A DNA stretch of 64,000 nucleotides. Origin: Rhodospirillaceae bacterium. GTDB taxonomy: Bacteria > Pseudomonadota > Alphaproteobacteria > Rhodospirillales > UBA2165. The position numbers and the translations under genes are program-made. This document shows, piece by piece, positions 26,488-34,903 of this stretch. The stretch lies in NCBI GenBank assembly GCA_018649725.1, contig JABIHH010000078.1, forward strand, positions 1 to 64,000, read 5' to 3'. How positions within the stretch are numbered: position 1 is the first letter of the stretch; every line of letters starts with the position of its first letter. The notes under the pieces are model-generated. The model was given only the letters and a program-made list of their open reading frames with translations, searched no databases and was not told the origin of the DNA.

Positions 26488-27510
26488 ATGGAACAAAAAC
26501 CAATTACCTCTTTAGATGCCATCCGGGAACTTATTCAATCTTTTCCGGGTCCGGATGAGGAAGCCATTGCCGCAACGCAAGCGCGCGAACCTAATCTTAC
26601 CAAGCCGCAAGGCTCCTTGGGCCGCCTCGAAGAGTTGACCGTTTGGCTGGCCGGCTGGCAGGGCAAACACCCGCCAAAAATAGAGCTGCCGCGGGTTATT
26701 GTTTTTGCCGGATCGCATGGTGTAACGGCACAAGGCGTCTCGGCCTTTCCTGCCGAGGTAAACCATCAAATGGTTGCTAATTTCCAAAGCGGCGGTGCGG
26801 CGATCAACCAACTCTGCAAAGTCCACGACGCCGAACTAAATGTCATGGAAGCGGCGCTTGAGATTCCAACCCGTGATTTTTCCAAAGAGCCAGCAATGGA
26901 TGATGCCGATTGCGCCGAAGCTGTCGCTTTTGGTATGTCTGGCCCGGATGTCGGCTTGGATGTGCTCTGCGTCGGCGAGATGGGCATTGGTAATACGACG
27001 GCTTCTGCCGCCATCTGCCACGCGCTTTACGGCGGCGATGCTGAAGACTGGGTTGGTCCCGGCACCGGCGTTGAAGGCGATGCGCTGGCCAATAAAATCC
27101 GCGTCGTCAAAGAAAGCGTAATATTACACCAGGCTGTACTCACCGATGGCCTGGAAATTCTGCGCTGCTTCGGTGGCCGCGAAATGGCGGCGATTTGCGG
27201 CGCCATCATAGCGGCGAGGCTTTCGCGCATCCCGGTTTTATTGGATGGCTACGTCACTTGCGCCGCCGCCGCTGTGCTCCATGCGATGGATGAACATGCG
27301 CTGGATCATTGTGTCGTTGCCCATATCTCGGCTGAGCCCGGCCACCGTATATTGGTTGAAAAACTGGGTAAAGTGCCATTGCTTGATTTTGGGATGCGTC
27401 TCGGCGAAGGATCTGGTGCCGCGCTCGGTATTGGGCTGTTACGCAGTGCTGTAGCCTGTCACAACGGCATGGCGACCTTTGAAGAGGCCGCCGTCTCTAA
27501 TAAGGAATAG
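26488..27510 (+). CDS. cobT: nicotinate-nucleotide:dimethylbenzimidazole phosphoribosyltransferase
   Basis: Activates the lower ligand by making alpha-ribazole phosphate from dimethylbenzimidazole and nicotinate mononucleotide. Conserved motifs: KPQGSLGRLE near the N-terminus, FAGSHGVTAQGVSAFP, GEMGIGNTT, and the catalytic Glu region DFGMRLGEGSGAALG. I chose ATG 26488 (MEQKPITS, 340 residues); a GTG at 26476 would add four residues. Called CobU in the Pseudomonas scheme; not related to the CobT chelatase subunit. It faces away from cobS across an 89-bp spacer. Confidence 0.93.
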   Translation: MEQKPITSLDAIRELIQSFPGPDEEAIAATQAREPNLTKPQGSLGRLEELTVWLAGWQGKHPPKIELPRVIVFAGSHGVTAQGVSAFPAEVNHQMVANFQSGGAAINQLCKVHDAELNVMEAALEIPTRDFSKEPAMDDADCAEAVAFGMSGPDVGLDVLCVGEMGIGNTTASAAICHALYGGDAEDWVGPGTGVEGDALANKIRVVKESVILHQAVLTDGLEILRCFGGREMAAICGAIIAARLSRIPVLLDGYVTCAAAAVLHAMDEHALDHCVVAHISAEPGHRILVEKLGKVPLLDFGMRLGEGSGAALGIGLLRSAVACHNGMATFEEAAVSNKE

Positions 27511-27649
27511 GACTTACATAGATTAATATGCTCGCATAGGTTTATAATTACTTGAAATTTATTTAAAAATTTGTATTCTCTGCCTTATAAAAATAATAAC
27601 TATCAAATGCTCTTGGCCAATCAAAACCGTTAATTGAAAAAGCGAAAAA

Positions 27650-28075
27650 ATGGCCTATCAATATATTATCGATCATGACGTAAATTGCGTCTTCGTCCAA
27701 CATCATAATCGCTACGACCAAAATGATGGGCATAATCAGATAAAAGATTTGCTCGCTGATCCTGCTTATAAGGTTGGCATGAACATTTTAAAGGATGTTC
27801 GTACGACTTCGTATCCGAAAAAATTTGATTTCGAATTTTTTAAGACGACACGTCCATCTAAAATGTTCTCCCTCGAAGAGCAGCTTGGCAAATGCAAAAT
27901 TGGTATATTGGTAGGGAGTGCTAAAGACTTTGCCACAGCCCATCAATTAGAGGTCAGCACTCGTCTGGATAAGCTAAAGGTTCAAAGAAAACCATTTCGC
28001 GAATTGGCTAAAGCGCGGGCGTGGCTCGGTATTCCCGAAAATTACCAGATTATATTTCCGCAATTGGTGGAATAA
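27650..28075 (+). CDS. hypothetical protein, possibly STAS/SpoIIAA-like fold
   Basis: A 141-residue protein not placed with certainty. The pattern 'IDHDVNCVFVQHHNRY...LLADPAYKVGMNILKDVRTTSY' at the N-terminus and 'FRELAKARAWLGIPE' at the C-terminus resembles small alphaproteobacterial proteins with a SpoIIAA/STAS-like alpha-beta fold, where a beta-hairpin is followed by a DPAFxxGM helix. No catalytic motif is visible. It is AT-richer than the neighbouring cobT and stands alone between cobT and the convergent cbtA. Confidence 0.6.
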   Translation: MAYQYIIDHDVNCVFVQHHNRYDQNDGHNQIKDLLADPAYKVGMNILKDVRTTSYPKKFDFEFFKTTRPSKMFSLEEQLGKCKIGILVGSAKDFATAHQLEVSTRLDKLKVQRKPFRELAKARAWLGIPENYQIIFPQLVE

Positions 28076-28086
28076 AGATCTGTGTT

Positions 28087-28980
28087 CTAAGTCGCGTGCG
28101 GCTCAGCCAAGCTTGACGTTTCTTCCTCACCTAGGCGGCCATATATATATGCCGCCCCGGCGCCCAGAACGCTCCACATAAACGCAGCTGCGAAAAGCGA
28201 AATCATGACAAAATGAGCTGCCAATTCCGGTGGTGATGCACCAACCGCCCCGGCTTCTGCGTGGGGAGCACCAATCGCATGTGGAATAACCAGCAGCAAC
28301 AAGCCACTCGCCCGCCAAATGTTGGATTTACCGAAGGCGATCATCGCGAGACCAATCGAGCTCGCAACAGCTGTACCCAACCACCAAGTTTGGCGCGCTA
28401 ATAAATCACCAGCAGCGGCGGCCGGCAGTTCAGCCGGCAAACCCAAACCTGGAAGGAATGAAAAGCTTAGAAAGCCAGCGCCACCCCACAATAGTCCTTG
28501 GGTTAAACTAATCGAGCCGCCATAAAGCGTAAATCCAGCGGCCAGTAACAATCCAAAGGCAATCGCTGTCAGCATGTTTGCAGCCAAGGTATAGAGCGAG
28601 CGCTCCATGCCATCTTGCGGGGCCCAGCTATTTTCACCATGTGAATGAGACCCGTGATCATGGTCCGCAGAAGCTGTCTGGGCGGTGTGTTTGTGACCCG
28701 CCTGGGCATCGGCATGAACGTGGCTGGTTCCTTCGGCATGAATGTGAAAATTTTGCTCATGAAGATGAGGCACATTGCCACCCGAATGAGCGTGGCTAAT
28801 GCCGCCAGGATGAGCATGGCTCACACCGGCAATCGCCGCACTTGCCTGGGCAGCAGCTTGTTGCTCATACCCCTCGGCTTTGACAATAAGTGGTTGAACC
28901 ATGATTAAATGTGCCAGCGTCAATACGACACCAGCAACAGCACCGGACAAAAGCCCGGTCAGAAGCAATCTCTGTAACAT
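28087..28980 (-). CDS. cbtA: cobalt transporter subunit CbtA
   Basis: A 297-residue membrane protein predicted to import cobalt together with CbtB. The N-terminal helix (LLLTGLLSGAVAGVVLTLAHL, partly quoted) is followed by a loop of residues ~50-115 with many His-x-His pairs (SHAHPGG, PHLHEQNFHIH, DHDHGSHSHGEN), presumably cobalt-binding, and then four further hydrophobic segments. The DUF/CbtA core ends FMWSVLGAGAAYIYGRLGEEE. It follows cbtB by 9 bp and is controlled by the cobalamin riboswitch upstream of cbtB. Confidence 0.9.
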   Translation of the reverse strand: MLQRLLLTGLLSGAVAGVVLTLAHLIMVQPLIVKAEGYEQQAAAQASAAIAGVSHAHPGGISHAHSGGNVPHLHEQNFHIHAEGTSHVHADAQAGHKHTAQTASADHDHGSHSHGENSWAPQDGMERSLYTLAANMLTAIAFGLLLAAGFTLYGGSISLTQGLLWGGAGFLSFSFLPGLGLPAELPAAAAGDLLARQTWWLGTAVASSIGLAMIAFGKSNIWRASGLLLLVIPHAIGAPHAEAGAVGASPPELAAHFVMISLFAAAFMWSVLGAGAAYIYGRLGEEETSSLAEPHAT

Positions 28981-28989
28981 TAGGTCAGC

Positions 28990-29175
28990 TTAATGACAGG
29001 GGAAAGAATTAGCGTGACGGGAATCGTGTGCCGCATTGTGCACCAGATCTGCATTGGCAAAACCAACACCCATCAAAATAAAGGCACCCAAGATGGAGCC
29101 GAATACTGCAGCGGCCAGTCTCTGCGACAGCGCTACTGATTTTGTTTCTTGCTTTAGAACTTTAACTTCACTCAT
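28990..29175 (-). CDS. cbtB: cobalt transporter subunit CbtB
   Basis: A 61-residue single-helix protein. One membrane segment (about residues 18-40, LAAAVFGSILGAFILMGVGF) is followed by the CbtB hallmark: histidines in VHNAAHDSRHANSFPCH at the extreme C-terminus. This short C-terminal His cluster is diagnostic for CbtB, the small partner of CbtA. First gene after the second cobalamin riboswitch; GGAGGGTGATAG gives a Shine-Dalgarno upstream of the ATG. Confidence 0.93.
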   Translation of the reverse strand: MSEVKVLKQETKSVALSQRLAAAVFGSILGAFILMGVGFANADLVHNAAHDSRHANSFPCH

Positions 29176-29199
29176 GGTCTATCACCCTCCGTGTTAAAT

Positions 29200-29326
29200 A
29201 TATGATGGCAGGTATCTGACTCGCTTGACGCTTACAGTTGCGGGGGCAGTCTCGGATTTGCCACTAATCGACTTGGCGCACCGTATTCCCAATTCATCTG
29301 CTTTTTGACAAAACAGAACCATCCCC
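29200..29326 (-). promoter_or_regulatory. cobalamin riboswitch upstream of cbtBA
   Basis: On the minus strand the conserved core ACTGCCCCCGCAACTGTAA and the B12 box GTCAGATACCTGCCATC are present, preceded by GGGAATACGGTGCG. The box ends about 25 bases before the cbtB ATG. Cobalt uptake would be lowered when adenosylcobalamin is abundant. 5' limit approximate. The rest of the 29176-29394 gap shows nothing else. Confidence 0.93.
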
Positions 29327-29394
29327 TAAAGGGTTAAACGCAAGACGGTTCAAAGTCAATGTGGAATTGGGGTCACGGGTGGAAAAAGTAGCGC

Positions 29395-30456
29395 CTAAAT
29401 CAACTCCACGCGCAATTTCGTGCCTTCAAGATGCAAACCGCCCCGCCAATGTTCAATATAGGGTGTCGGCGGGCGCATATCGGGGGCAACCAGCCAAAGT
29501 CGCCAGAGGCGGCGTTTGCGCTCAGGTTCCGGCCAGTCTTCAAACCCTGTCCGGGTATGGAGCGCGACCGAATTATTGACGAACTGCATGTCGCCTTGGT
29601 CCAGCTGCATGGCATAATGAAGCTCTTCGCAGATATTTTCTGCAACTTCCATGGCTTCTGCCTGTAAATCCGTCAAATCGGGTGCTTCTGGCAAAAGGTG
29701 CCCCTTGCGCATATGAGTCGGGCCAAAAGCGACGCACAATTTACCTTCGAGGAAATTAAAGGTCGGGCTTTCGTAATAGTTCTTTGAGCCATCATCAATC
29801 TCTGAATGCATGGTCCAGCAATAAGGCTCAGCCAAAATCGGCACGAGATCCGGGCGGCGCTTGACCATCTCGTTATACATCGCAAGAGAGCTGACGACTT
29901 TCGACTTACCACCGGATTTTGCCGTATGGGTGCAGAGCAATGTGACGATATCACACTGATCACAATGATAATCCATCTCGACATTCGTCTGATAGCCACG
30001 ATGTTTGGGATCGGTGTAATCGCGTCCGGCATCAATGACATGGCCGATCATATCGCCTTCGGGATTATTTGAGACAGCCTCACCAATATGACGGCCTATA
30101 CCCCAATAAATATAAGCCACTTCGATGCGGTCCATATCGGCAAACGGCAAACCGCGGAGTAGCGCGATCCCCACCCCATCCCGCAAATCATCGCGAATGT
30201 TCTCTAATTTGGTGGCAAAACTGCCGAGATCATAATCCGCTTTTTTAGTTTCCAACAGCGCATTTGGGTCGTCACCGAATTTTGCTTTCGCCGCCGCCCC
30301 CATATTCTGGAGATCGCTTATTTCAGCATCCGTAAGACGGTAAATCCAATCTTCATTCGCTTCAAACTGCGACTTATGCCAAGCTGCCGGATCAACGACA
30401 GGCTCGCCCAAAACGGCGTGATTTCTGATTGAATCAGAAGCATCTAAATTGTTCAC
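29395..30456 (-). CDS. TauD/TfdA-like Fe(II)/2-oxoglutarate dioxygenase
   Basis: A 353-residue protein with a double-stranded beta-helix oxygenase pattern. The HxD iron motif is YHCDQCD (H-C-D) about residue 160, the distal His is in NNSVALHTRTGFED, and the 2-oxoglutarate arginine is in RRLWRLWLV near the C-terminus. The N-terminal ~100 residues (DAEISDLQNMG, GIALLRGLPF) resemble the gamma-butyrobetaine hydroxylase/TauD branch. Start is a GTG at 30454-30456 with GGGAGG upstream, no better ATG being available. The substrate is unknown. It is divergent from the MarR gene, with the 30-bp palindrome between them, and so is probably controlled by that regulator. Confidence 0.82.
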   Translation of the reverse strand: MNNLDASDSIRNHAVLGEPVVDPAAWHKSQFEANEDWIYRLTDAEISDLQNMGAAAKAKFGDDPNALLETKKADYDLGSFATKLENIRDDLRDGVGIALLRGLPFADMDRIEVAYIYWGIGRHIGEAVSNNPEGDMIGHVIDAGRDYTDPKHRGYQTNVEMDYHCDQCDIVTLLCTHTAKSGGKSKVVSSLAMYNEMVKRRPDLVPILAEPYCWTMHSEIDDGSKNYYESPTFNFLEGKLCVAFGPTHMRKGHLLPEAPDLTDLQAEAMEVAENICEELHYAMQLDQGDMQFVNNSVALHTRTGFEDWPEPERKRRLWRLWLVAPDMRPPTPYIEHWRGGLHLEGTKLRVELI

Positions 30457-30494
30457 GTTACTGCACCTCCCTGAGATCTTTTTTCATCTTATAC

Positions 30495-30524
30495 CTTGTA
30501 TCGTAAGATATCTTACGATACAAG
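30495..30524. promoter_or_regulatory. perfect 30-bp palindrome, likely MarR-type operator
   Basis: The half CTTGTATCGTAAGAT (30495-30509) is followed directly by its exact reverse complement (30510-30524). It lies in the 95-bp spacer between the divergent dioxygenase and marR genes, 27 bp before the MarR ATG. MarR dimers bind such inverted repeats, so it probably serves as a shared operator for autoregulation and control of the dioxygenase. Confidence 0.85.
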
Positions 30525-30551
30525 TCTAGAGTTCTTTTCAGGAGTGCTAGG

Positions 30552-31049
30552 ATGCCTAAAAAATCAGTTTCTAAAGAGGAAAATGACCTGGGTGGTCTCT
30601 ATGATCGACCCGGTTTTCTGCTGCGTAGATGCCAGCAAGAAACCGGGTGGGTTTTTGAGGAAAGTTGTGCCGAGCTTGGACTTACGCAGCGCCAATATGA
30701 CTTTTTATTTGCGCTCAGCGAAGCAGATGAACGAGATCAGGATCAGCTTGCCCGCTTGCTCGGCCTAGATCGCTCCAACACCGGACATGTCATTAAAATA
30801 TTGCTGCGAAAAGGATATATTGAACGGCGTGTAAAACCCTCAGATAAACGCAAACGGCTGATCAGATTGACTGAAAATGGCCGGGATATTTTCCAAGCTG
30901 CCAAACCAGCCGCAATGGCTGCACGTGATTATTTATTGGATTTGTTAGACCAAGATGAACAAGAGATATTCATGCGGCTTTTGAGAAAAATTGTCCTCAC
31001 CAATACGCGTCCGGATCGCGCGCCACTGGAAATAGCAGGATCGCTATAA
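30552..31049 (+). CDS. MarR-family transcriptional regulator
   Basis: A 165-residue winged-helix regulator. The DNA-binding region reads ELGLTQRQYDFLFAL, DQDQLARLLGLDRSNTGHVIKILLRKGYIERRVKPSDKRKRLIRLTENG, with the wing DKRKRL typical of MarR. The N-terminus (GLYDRPGFLLRRCQQ) and C-terminal helix would form the dimer interface and ligand pocket, as in regulators of aromatic-acid catabolism. Neighbouring genes for a dioxygenase, a ring-cleavage-like VOC protein and UbiX make an aromatic or heterocyclic ligand plausible but unproved. Confidence 0.88.
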   Translation: MPKKSVSKEENDLGGLYDRPGFLLRRCQQETGWVFEESCAELGLTQRQYDFLFALSEADERDQDQLARLLGLDRSNTGHVIKILLRKGYIERRVKPSDKRKRLIRLTENGRDIFQAAKPAAMAARDYLLDLLDQDEQEIFMRLLRKIVLTNTRPDRAPLEIAGSL

Positions 31050-31050
31050 C

Positions 31051-31773
31051 CTAGTCAGCAAGCTCCTCAATCGTCCAGAGCTTACCCAGATCATCACGCG
31101 TGTCCTTAATGCCGGCTTTGCGCATCGCATACCAATAAGTGGCAGCGTTGGAAGAGACGATCGGGCGGCCAAGTTTTTGCTCAAGCTCAGCGATCATGCT
31201 GACCATACCCAAGGCACCGCCAACATGAAGGAAGGTGTCGACATCGTCATGATCATTGCGTTTGAGGGCTTCCAGGATCTGATCGACGGTCACTTTAATG
31301 ATATCGATGCTTTCTTTAACTTCAAGCCAGGCACCATACGGCGCCTCAAAGCCGAGCGCTTCATAATAGGCCTGCACGCTTTTCGAATAAACTTCCGACA
31401 TCGGTGAGAGCACCGCAATGCGTTTTGCACCAAGCGCCTTGAGCGCAGCTTCGGTCGCATCTGTCGCTGTCACGACCGGCACACCCCGGGCGGCGGCTTC
31501 CAGCTTTTTGACGAACTCAGCTTGGATTTCCAATGACCAATTGCGCATTTCAATCGAATTGCCGGTGATGATCATATCCGGATAGCAGCCATGGCATTGC
31601 GGCAAGGTTGCCAAGACGGCTTCCGGCACTTTGTCCTGCACTGAAATATCGAAGCGATACATCTGATTGTTGACCCCGTCGGGGCGCATCAACTCATATT
31701 CAGGATGCATATTGGCATTTTGTTGCGGAATGAGAAAAGCAAAGACCCCGCGTGGTCCGAAACGATCCGGCAT
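31051..31773 (-). CDS. maleate isomerase / arylmalonate decarboxylase-like protein lacking the usual cysteines
   Basis: A 240-residue protein of the Asp/Glu racemase superfamily, maleate cis-trans isomerase branch (FLIPQQNANMHPEYELMRPDGV at the N-terminus, partly quoted, and ELEQKLGRPIVSSNAATYW at the C-terminus). Where this family has a catalytic Cys after the strand 'IAYGC', this protein has ITGNS (Asn at residue 72), and where the second Cys occurs ('FISCTD') it has FLHVGGA (Val at 184). The true isomerase-like copy at 63215-63967 keeps both. So it is either inactive as an isomerase or uses different chemistry. It converges on marR with one base between the stops. Confidence 0.72.
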   Translation of the reverse strand: MPDRFGPRGVFAFLIPQQNANMHPEYELMRPDGVNNQMYRFDISVQDKVPEAVLATLPQCHGCYPDMIITGNSIEMRNWSLEIQAEFVKKLEAAARGVPVVTATDATEAALKALGAKRIAVLSPMSEVYSKSVQAYYEALGFEAPYGAWLEVKESIDIIKVTVDQILEALKRNDHDDVDTFLHVGGALGMVSMIAELEQKLGRPIVSSNAATYWYAMRKAGIKDTRDDLGKLWTIEELAD

Positions 31774-31948
31774 AACTGGCTACCTTTAAATTATTGCTTG
31801 GTTTGGGCGACCATATAGATACTTGGCGGTCAGGCAATGAATTTGGATGGACAATAACGCGATTGTTAAAATCAAAGAAATTGCGTTACATTTCCATCAC
31901 AGGCACGCTAAGGTTAGAGCTAAGCAATATTCTCCGGGAGCATAAATA

Positions 31949-32932
31949 ATGAGCGTTAAGCATTTTCATCATTTAGGGTTGGCGATTCCTGATGTACCCA
32001 CCCAGAAGAAATTTTATGAAGATTTCGGCTTGATCGGTGAGGAGATCGAGAACCGCGCGATCATGCGCTGCATTGGCCGCGATCAGGATCAACTCCTGCT
32101 CACCGAGGGGCCGGAACGCAAGCTCAGCCATGTCTCTTACGGCGCCGATGACGAAGGTTTGGCGGCCGTCAAAAACAACATTGAAGCCAGCAATCTTGCC
32201 ACTGAAATCGATTGTCCCAAAGACACGCCTTATGAAGGTATTTGGATCCAAGATTTCGAAGGCGACGTTTATAATGTAAATATCAGTGAGGCGGCGCCTT
32301 CGAAAGGCGGCATCAGCCCATCCATCGCCCATGAAGCGTTTCAAGCCAATGGCCCCGGTCATTATGACCGCGTCAACAAAAAGGGCAGCATTGCATACGA
32401 CACCACGCCAGAGCCCCATCGGCTCGGCCATATGGTGCAGTTTACCACAAGCCTGGAAAAGAAAATCGCGTTTTACCGGGATGTGTTGGGACTTAAATTG
32501 ACCGACACCAGCGAAGGCCTGATCGCTTTTCTAAGAACGGCGGGAGGTTGTGATCATCATACCGTCGGCTTTTTAGAGACAGATAAAACCGGCTTCCATC
32601 ATGCGAGCTTTGAAATGGACAATGTTGATCATGTGGGCCTCGGCGGACAGGGGATGCTGGAAAAAGGCTATCGCAATGGCTGGGGTCTTGGACGACATGC
32701 TTTAGGTTCTAATTTTTTCTGGTATATTCGAGATCCGCATGATGGTTTGTGCGAATTTTTCGCCGATATGGACTATATTGCGGATGACGATGCCTGGGAG
32801 GCCAAAGATTGGCCGATGGATGTCGGCTTTTATCTCTGGGGACCAAATCCTCCAGAAGAGTTTGGCATGAATTATGAGGGCTGCAAAACTACCACCAAAC
32901 CAGGCGCAGGTGGTAAGGGCGCCCGAAATTAG
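31949..32932 (+). CDS. two-domain VOC protein, extradiol dioxygenase-like
   Basis: A 327-residue protein with two glyoxalase/bleomycin-resistance (VOC) modules: residues ~4-115 (KHFHHLGLAIPDV...) and ~155-270 (RLGHMVQFTTSLEKKIAFYRDVLGL). In the second module H161, H217 or H218 (GFHHASFEMDN) and E269 (GLCEFFADMDY) sit where type I extradiol dioxygenases bind Fe(II). GGGAG-type Shine-Dalgarno precedes ATG 31949. It is followed by the UbiX-like gene after 27 bp. Likely a ring-cleaving dioxygenase for a hydroxylated aromatic; other VOC reactions are possible. Confidence 0.78.
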   Translation: MSVKHFHHLGLAIPDVPTQKKFYEDFGLIGEEIENRAIMRCIGRDQDQLLLTEGPERKLSHVSYGADDEGLAAVKNNIEASNLATEIDCPKDTPYEGIWIQDFEGDVYNVNISEAAPSKGGISPSIAHEAFQANGPGHYDRVNKKGSIAYDTTPEPHRLGHMVQFTTSLEKKIAFYRDVLGLKLTDTSEGLIAFLRTAGGCDHHTVGFLETDKTGFHHASFEMDNVDHVGLGGQGMLEKGYRNGWGLGRHALGSNFFWYIRDPHDGLCEFFADMDYIADDDAWEAKDWPMDVGFYLWGPNPPEEFGMNYEGCKTTTKPGAGGKGARN

Positions 32933-32959
32933 GACTAATTAGGTTAGAGAATACGGATT

Positions 32960-33538
32960 ATGAAGAAACTTATTATTGGCATTACTGGCTCGACGGGCTC
33001 TATTTTAGCCGTGCGCCTGCTTGAAATCCTAAGCGGCTCCGATGTCGAAACCCATTTGGTAGTCAGCAAATGGGGCCATCAGACGCTCGAGCATGAAACC
33101 GACTACACCCACGACCAAGTCTTGGCGATGGCCGATGTTAATTATGGCTCGGGTGATATGGGGGCTGCAGTCTCTTCTGGTTCGTTTCGCACCGAAGGTA
33201 TGGTTGTCATACCGTGCTCTATGTCGAGCCTTGCGACGATTGCCCATGGCAATGGCACCCACCTCGTCCACCGCGCAGCCGATGTGATTTTGAAAGAACG
33301 CCGGAAATTGGTACTTGTCGCCCGCGAATTGCCGCTCAATGACATTCATCTGGAAAACATGCTGAAACTATCGCGCATGGGCGTTCATATCGTGCCGCCG
33401 ATGATGGCGTTTTATAATCACCCGGAAACTATTGAGGACATGGTTGATCATGTCGTTATGCGCGTGCTGGATCAATTTGATATTACGGTTGATACCGTGC
33501 CGCGCTGGGAAGGCAAGATGAAGCAGCGCCAAAAATAG
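32960..33538 (+). CDS. UbiX/Pad1-like flavin prenyltransferase
   Basis: A 192-residue flavoprotein-fold protein starting MKKLIIGITGSTGSILAVRL, with SGSFRTEGMVVIPCSMSSLATIAHG and KLVLVARELPLNDIHLENMLKLS, all matching UbiX. These enzymes make prenylated FMN, the cofactor of UbiD-type reversible decarboxylases. No ubiD-like gene is in the window, so its partner must be elsewhere. Position after the ring-cleavage-like gene suggests a catabolic decarboxylase (for example of a hydroxybenzoate) rather than ubiquinone synthesis, but this is inference. Its stop abuts the convergent guanine deaminase stop (33539). Confidence 0.85.
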   Translation: MKKLIIGITGSTGSILAVRLLEILSGSDVETHLVVSKWGHQTLEHETDYTHDQVLAMADVNYGSGDMGAAVSSGSFRTEGMVVIPCSMSSLATIAHGNGTHLVHRAADVILKERRKLVLVARELPLNDIHLENMLKLSRMGVHIVPPMMAFYNHPETIEDMVDHVVMRVLDQFDITVDTVPRWEGKMKQRQK

Positions 33539-34828
33539 CTAACCAACCTCTCCACCATTGACGTAAACAGTGCGAATAGCGCGGTCATCGGCCAGAATAA
33601 TCTGCGCAAACAACATGTCAGCGAGACTTTCGGCGCGTTTCATTCGATGGCGAATGAGATTAGTCGAGCTCAAATCAATAACCGTCAAATCGGCTTCATG
33701 CCCCGGCGCAATCCGGCCAATTTTATCTTCAAGATGCAGTGCTTTAGCCCCGCCCAGAGTCAGCAGATAAAAGGCTTCAAAAGGAGATATCGAAAAATCC
33801 CGAAACTGAGCAATCTCATAGGCCGCCTTGACCGTGGCAAAAGGCGACAGTGATGTACCACCGCCAACATCGGTGCCGAGACAAATTTTTGCTCCGGCCT
33901 TCTGTAATTTTTCATACTCAAATAGACCACTGCCCAAAAATAAATTTGAGGTCGGGCAGTGAACGATAGAGGTATCGGTCTCGGCGGCCACTCGAATATC
34001 CTCGTCCGAGAAATGAATTCCATGGCCATAGAGGGTGCGTGGACCTAAAAGGTTAAACCGCTGATAGACATCGAGATAAGACCTTGCTTCAGGGAAAAGT
34101 TCGGCAACCCAATCTATCTCTTGTACGTTTTCAGAGACATGTGATTGTACATAGACATCGTCGCTCTCCTGATAAAGCGCACCGGCGGCTTCTAACTGCT
34201 CCGGCGTTGAGGTCGGCGCGAAACGCGGCGTAATGGCATAGAGGCTGCGGCCTTTATTATGCCATTTCTCGATCAAGGCCTTCGATTGGTCATAGCCAGT
34301 CTGCGCCGTGTCTTTCAAATTGTCCGGCGCGTGGCGATCCATTAAAACTTTCCCGGCGATCATGCGAAGACCATATTGCTCAGCGGTAAAAAAAAAAGCA
34401 TCTACGGATTGCGGATGCGAGGTGCAGAAAACCGCCGCAGTGGTGAACCCGCATTTGAGAGATTCTTGCAGGTAAAAGTCAGCCGTCGCGGCGGCATATT
34501 CTTGGTCGTCAAATTTGGCTTCTTCGGGAAACGTATAGGTGTTGAGCCAATCAATGAGCTTGGCCCCATAGGAAGCGATCACACCCATTTGTGGATAATG
34601 GACATGGCCATCTATAAAGCCAGGTACGATAAGATCGTCGCCATGATCAATAGTTTGAATATCTTCTGGCAGAGTGACTGAACTCACCTCGCCGACTGCG
34701 GATATCACCCCGTTTTCAATAACCACGCAGCCCTTTTCCCAATAATCATAATCATTGGGACCGCTGTTAAAGGTCAGCACGCGTCCTTTGAGGGCGAGTG
34801 GAGAATTTATGTCAGGAGATACCGACAT
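33539..34828 (-). CDS. guaD: guanine deaminase
   Basis: A 429-residue amidohydrolase converting guanine to xanthine and ammonia. The zinc-binding motif appears as FIDGHVHYPQ, followed by SYGAKLIDWLNTYTFPEE, which is typical of guanine deaminases; other ligands are in QSHVSEN, YGHGIHFSDEDI and LGTDVGGGTS. It lies downstream of the nucleoside importer genes, separated by a terminator-like hairpin, so it may have its own promoter as well. It feeds xanthine to the XdhAB enzyme encoded upstream. Confidence 0.92.
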   Translation of the reverse strand: MSVSPDINSPLALKGRVLTFNSGPNDYDYWEKGCVVIENGVISAVGEVSSVTLPEDIQTIDHGDDLIVPGFIDGHVHYPQMGVIASYGAKLIDWLNTYTFPEEAKFDDQEYAAATADFYLQESLKCGFTTAAVFCTSHPQSVDAFFFTAEQYGLRMIAGKVLMDRHAPDNLKDTAQTGYDQSKALIEKWHNKGRSLYAITPRFAPTSTPEQLEAAGALYQESDDVYVQSHVSENVQEIDWVAELFPEARSYLDVYQRFNLLGPRTLYGHGIHFSDEDIRVAAETDTSIVHCPTSNLFLGSGLFEYEKLQKAGAKICLGTDVGGGTSLSPFATVKAAYEIAQFRDFSISPFEAFYLLTLGGAKALHLEDKIGRIAPGHEADLTVIDLSSTNLIRHRMKRAESLADMLFAQIILADDRAIRTVYVNGGEVG

Positions 34829-34860
34829 GCTTTTATTATCTCACGGGTAATTAAAATATG

Positions 34861-34888
34861 TGGGGCCCAACTCGAGAGTTGAGCCCCA
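34861..34888 (-). terminator. terminator-like hairpin after the BMP gene
   Basis: The 12-nt arm TGGGGCCCAACT pairs with AGTTGAGCCCCA across a CGAG loop (one G-T type mismatch). On the minus strand, downstream of the bmp stop at 34904, it is followed by an AT-rich stretch containing ATTTTAATT. It would separate the importer transcript from guaD, at least in part. Confidence 0.7.
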
Positions 34889-34903
34889 ACACTTTGCTTT
34901 AAC

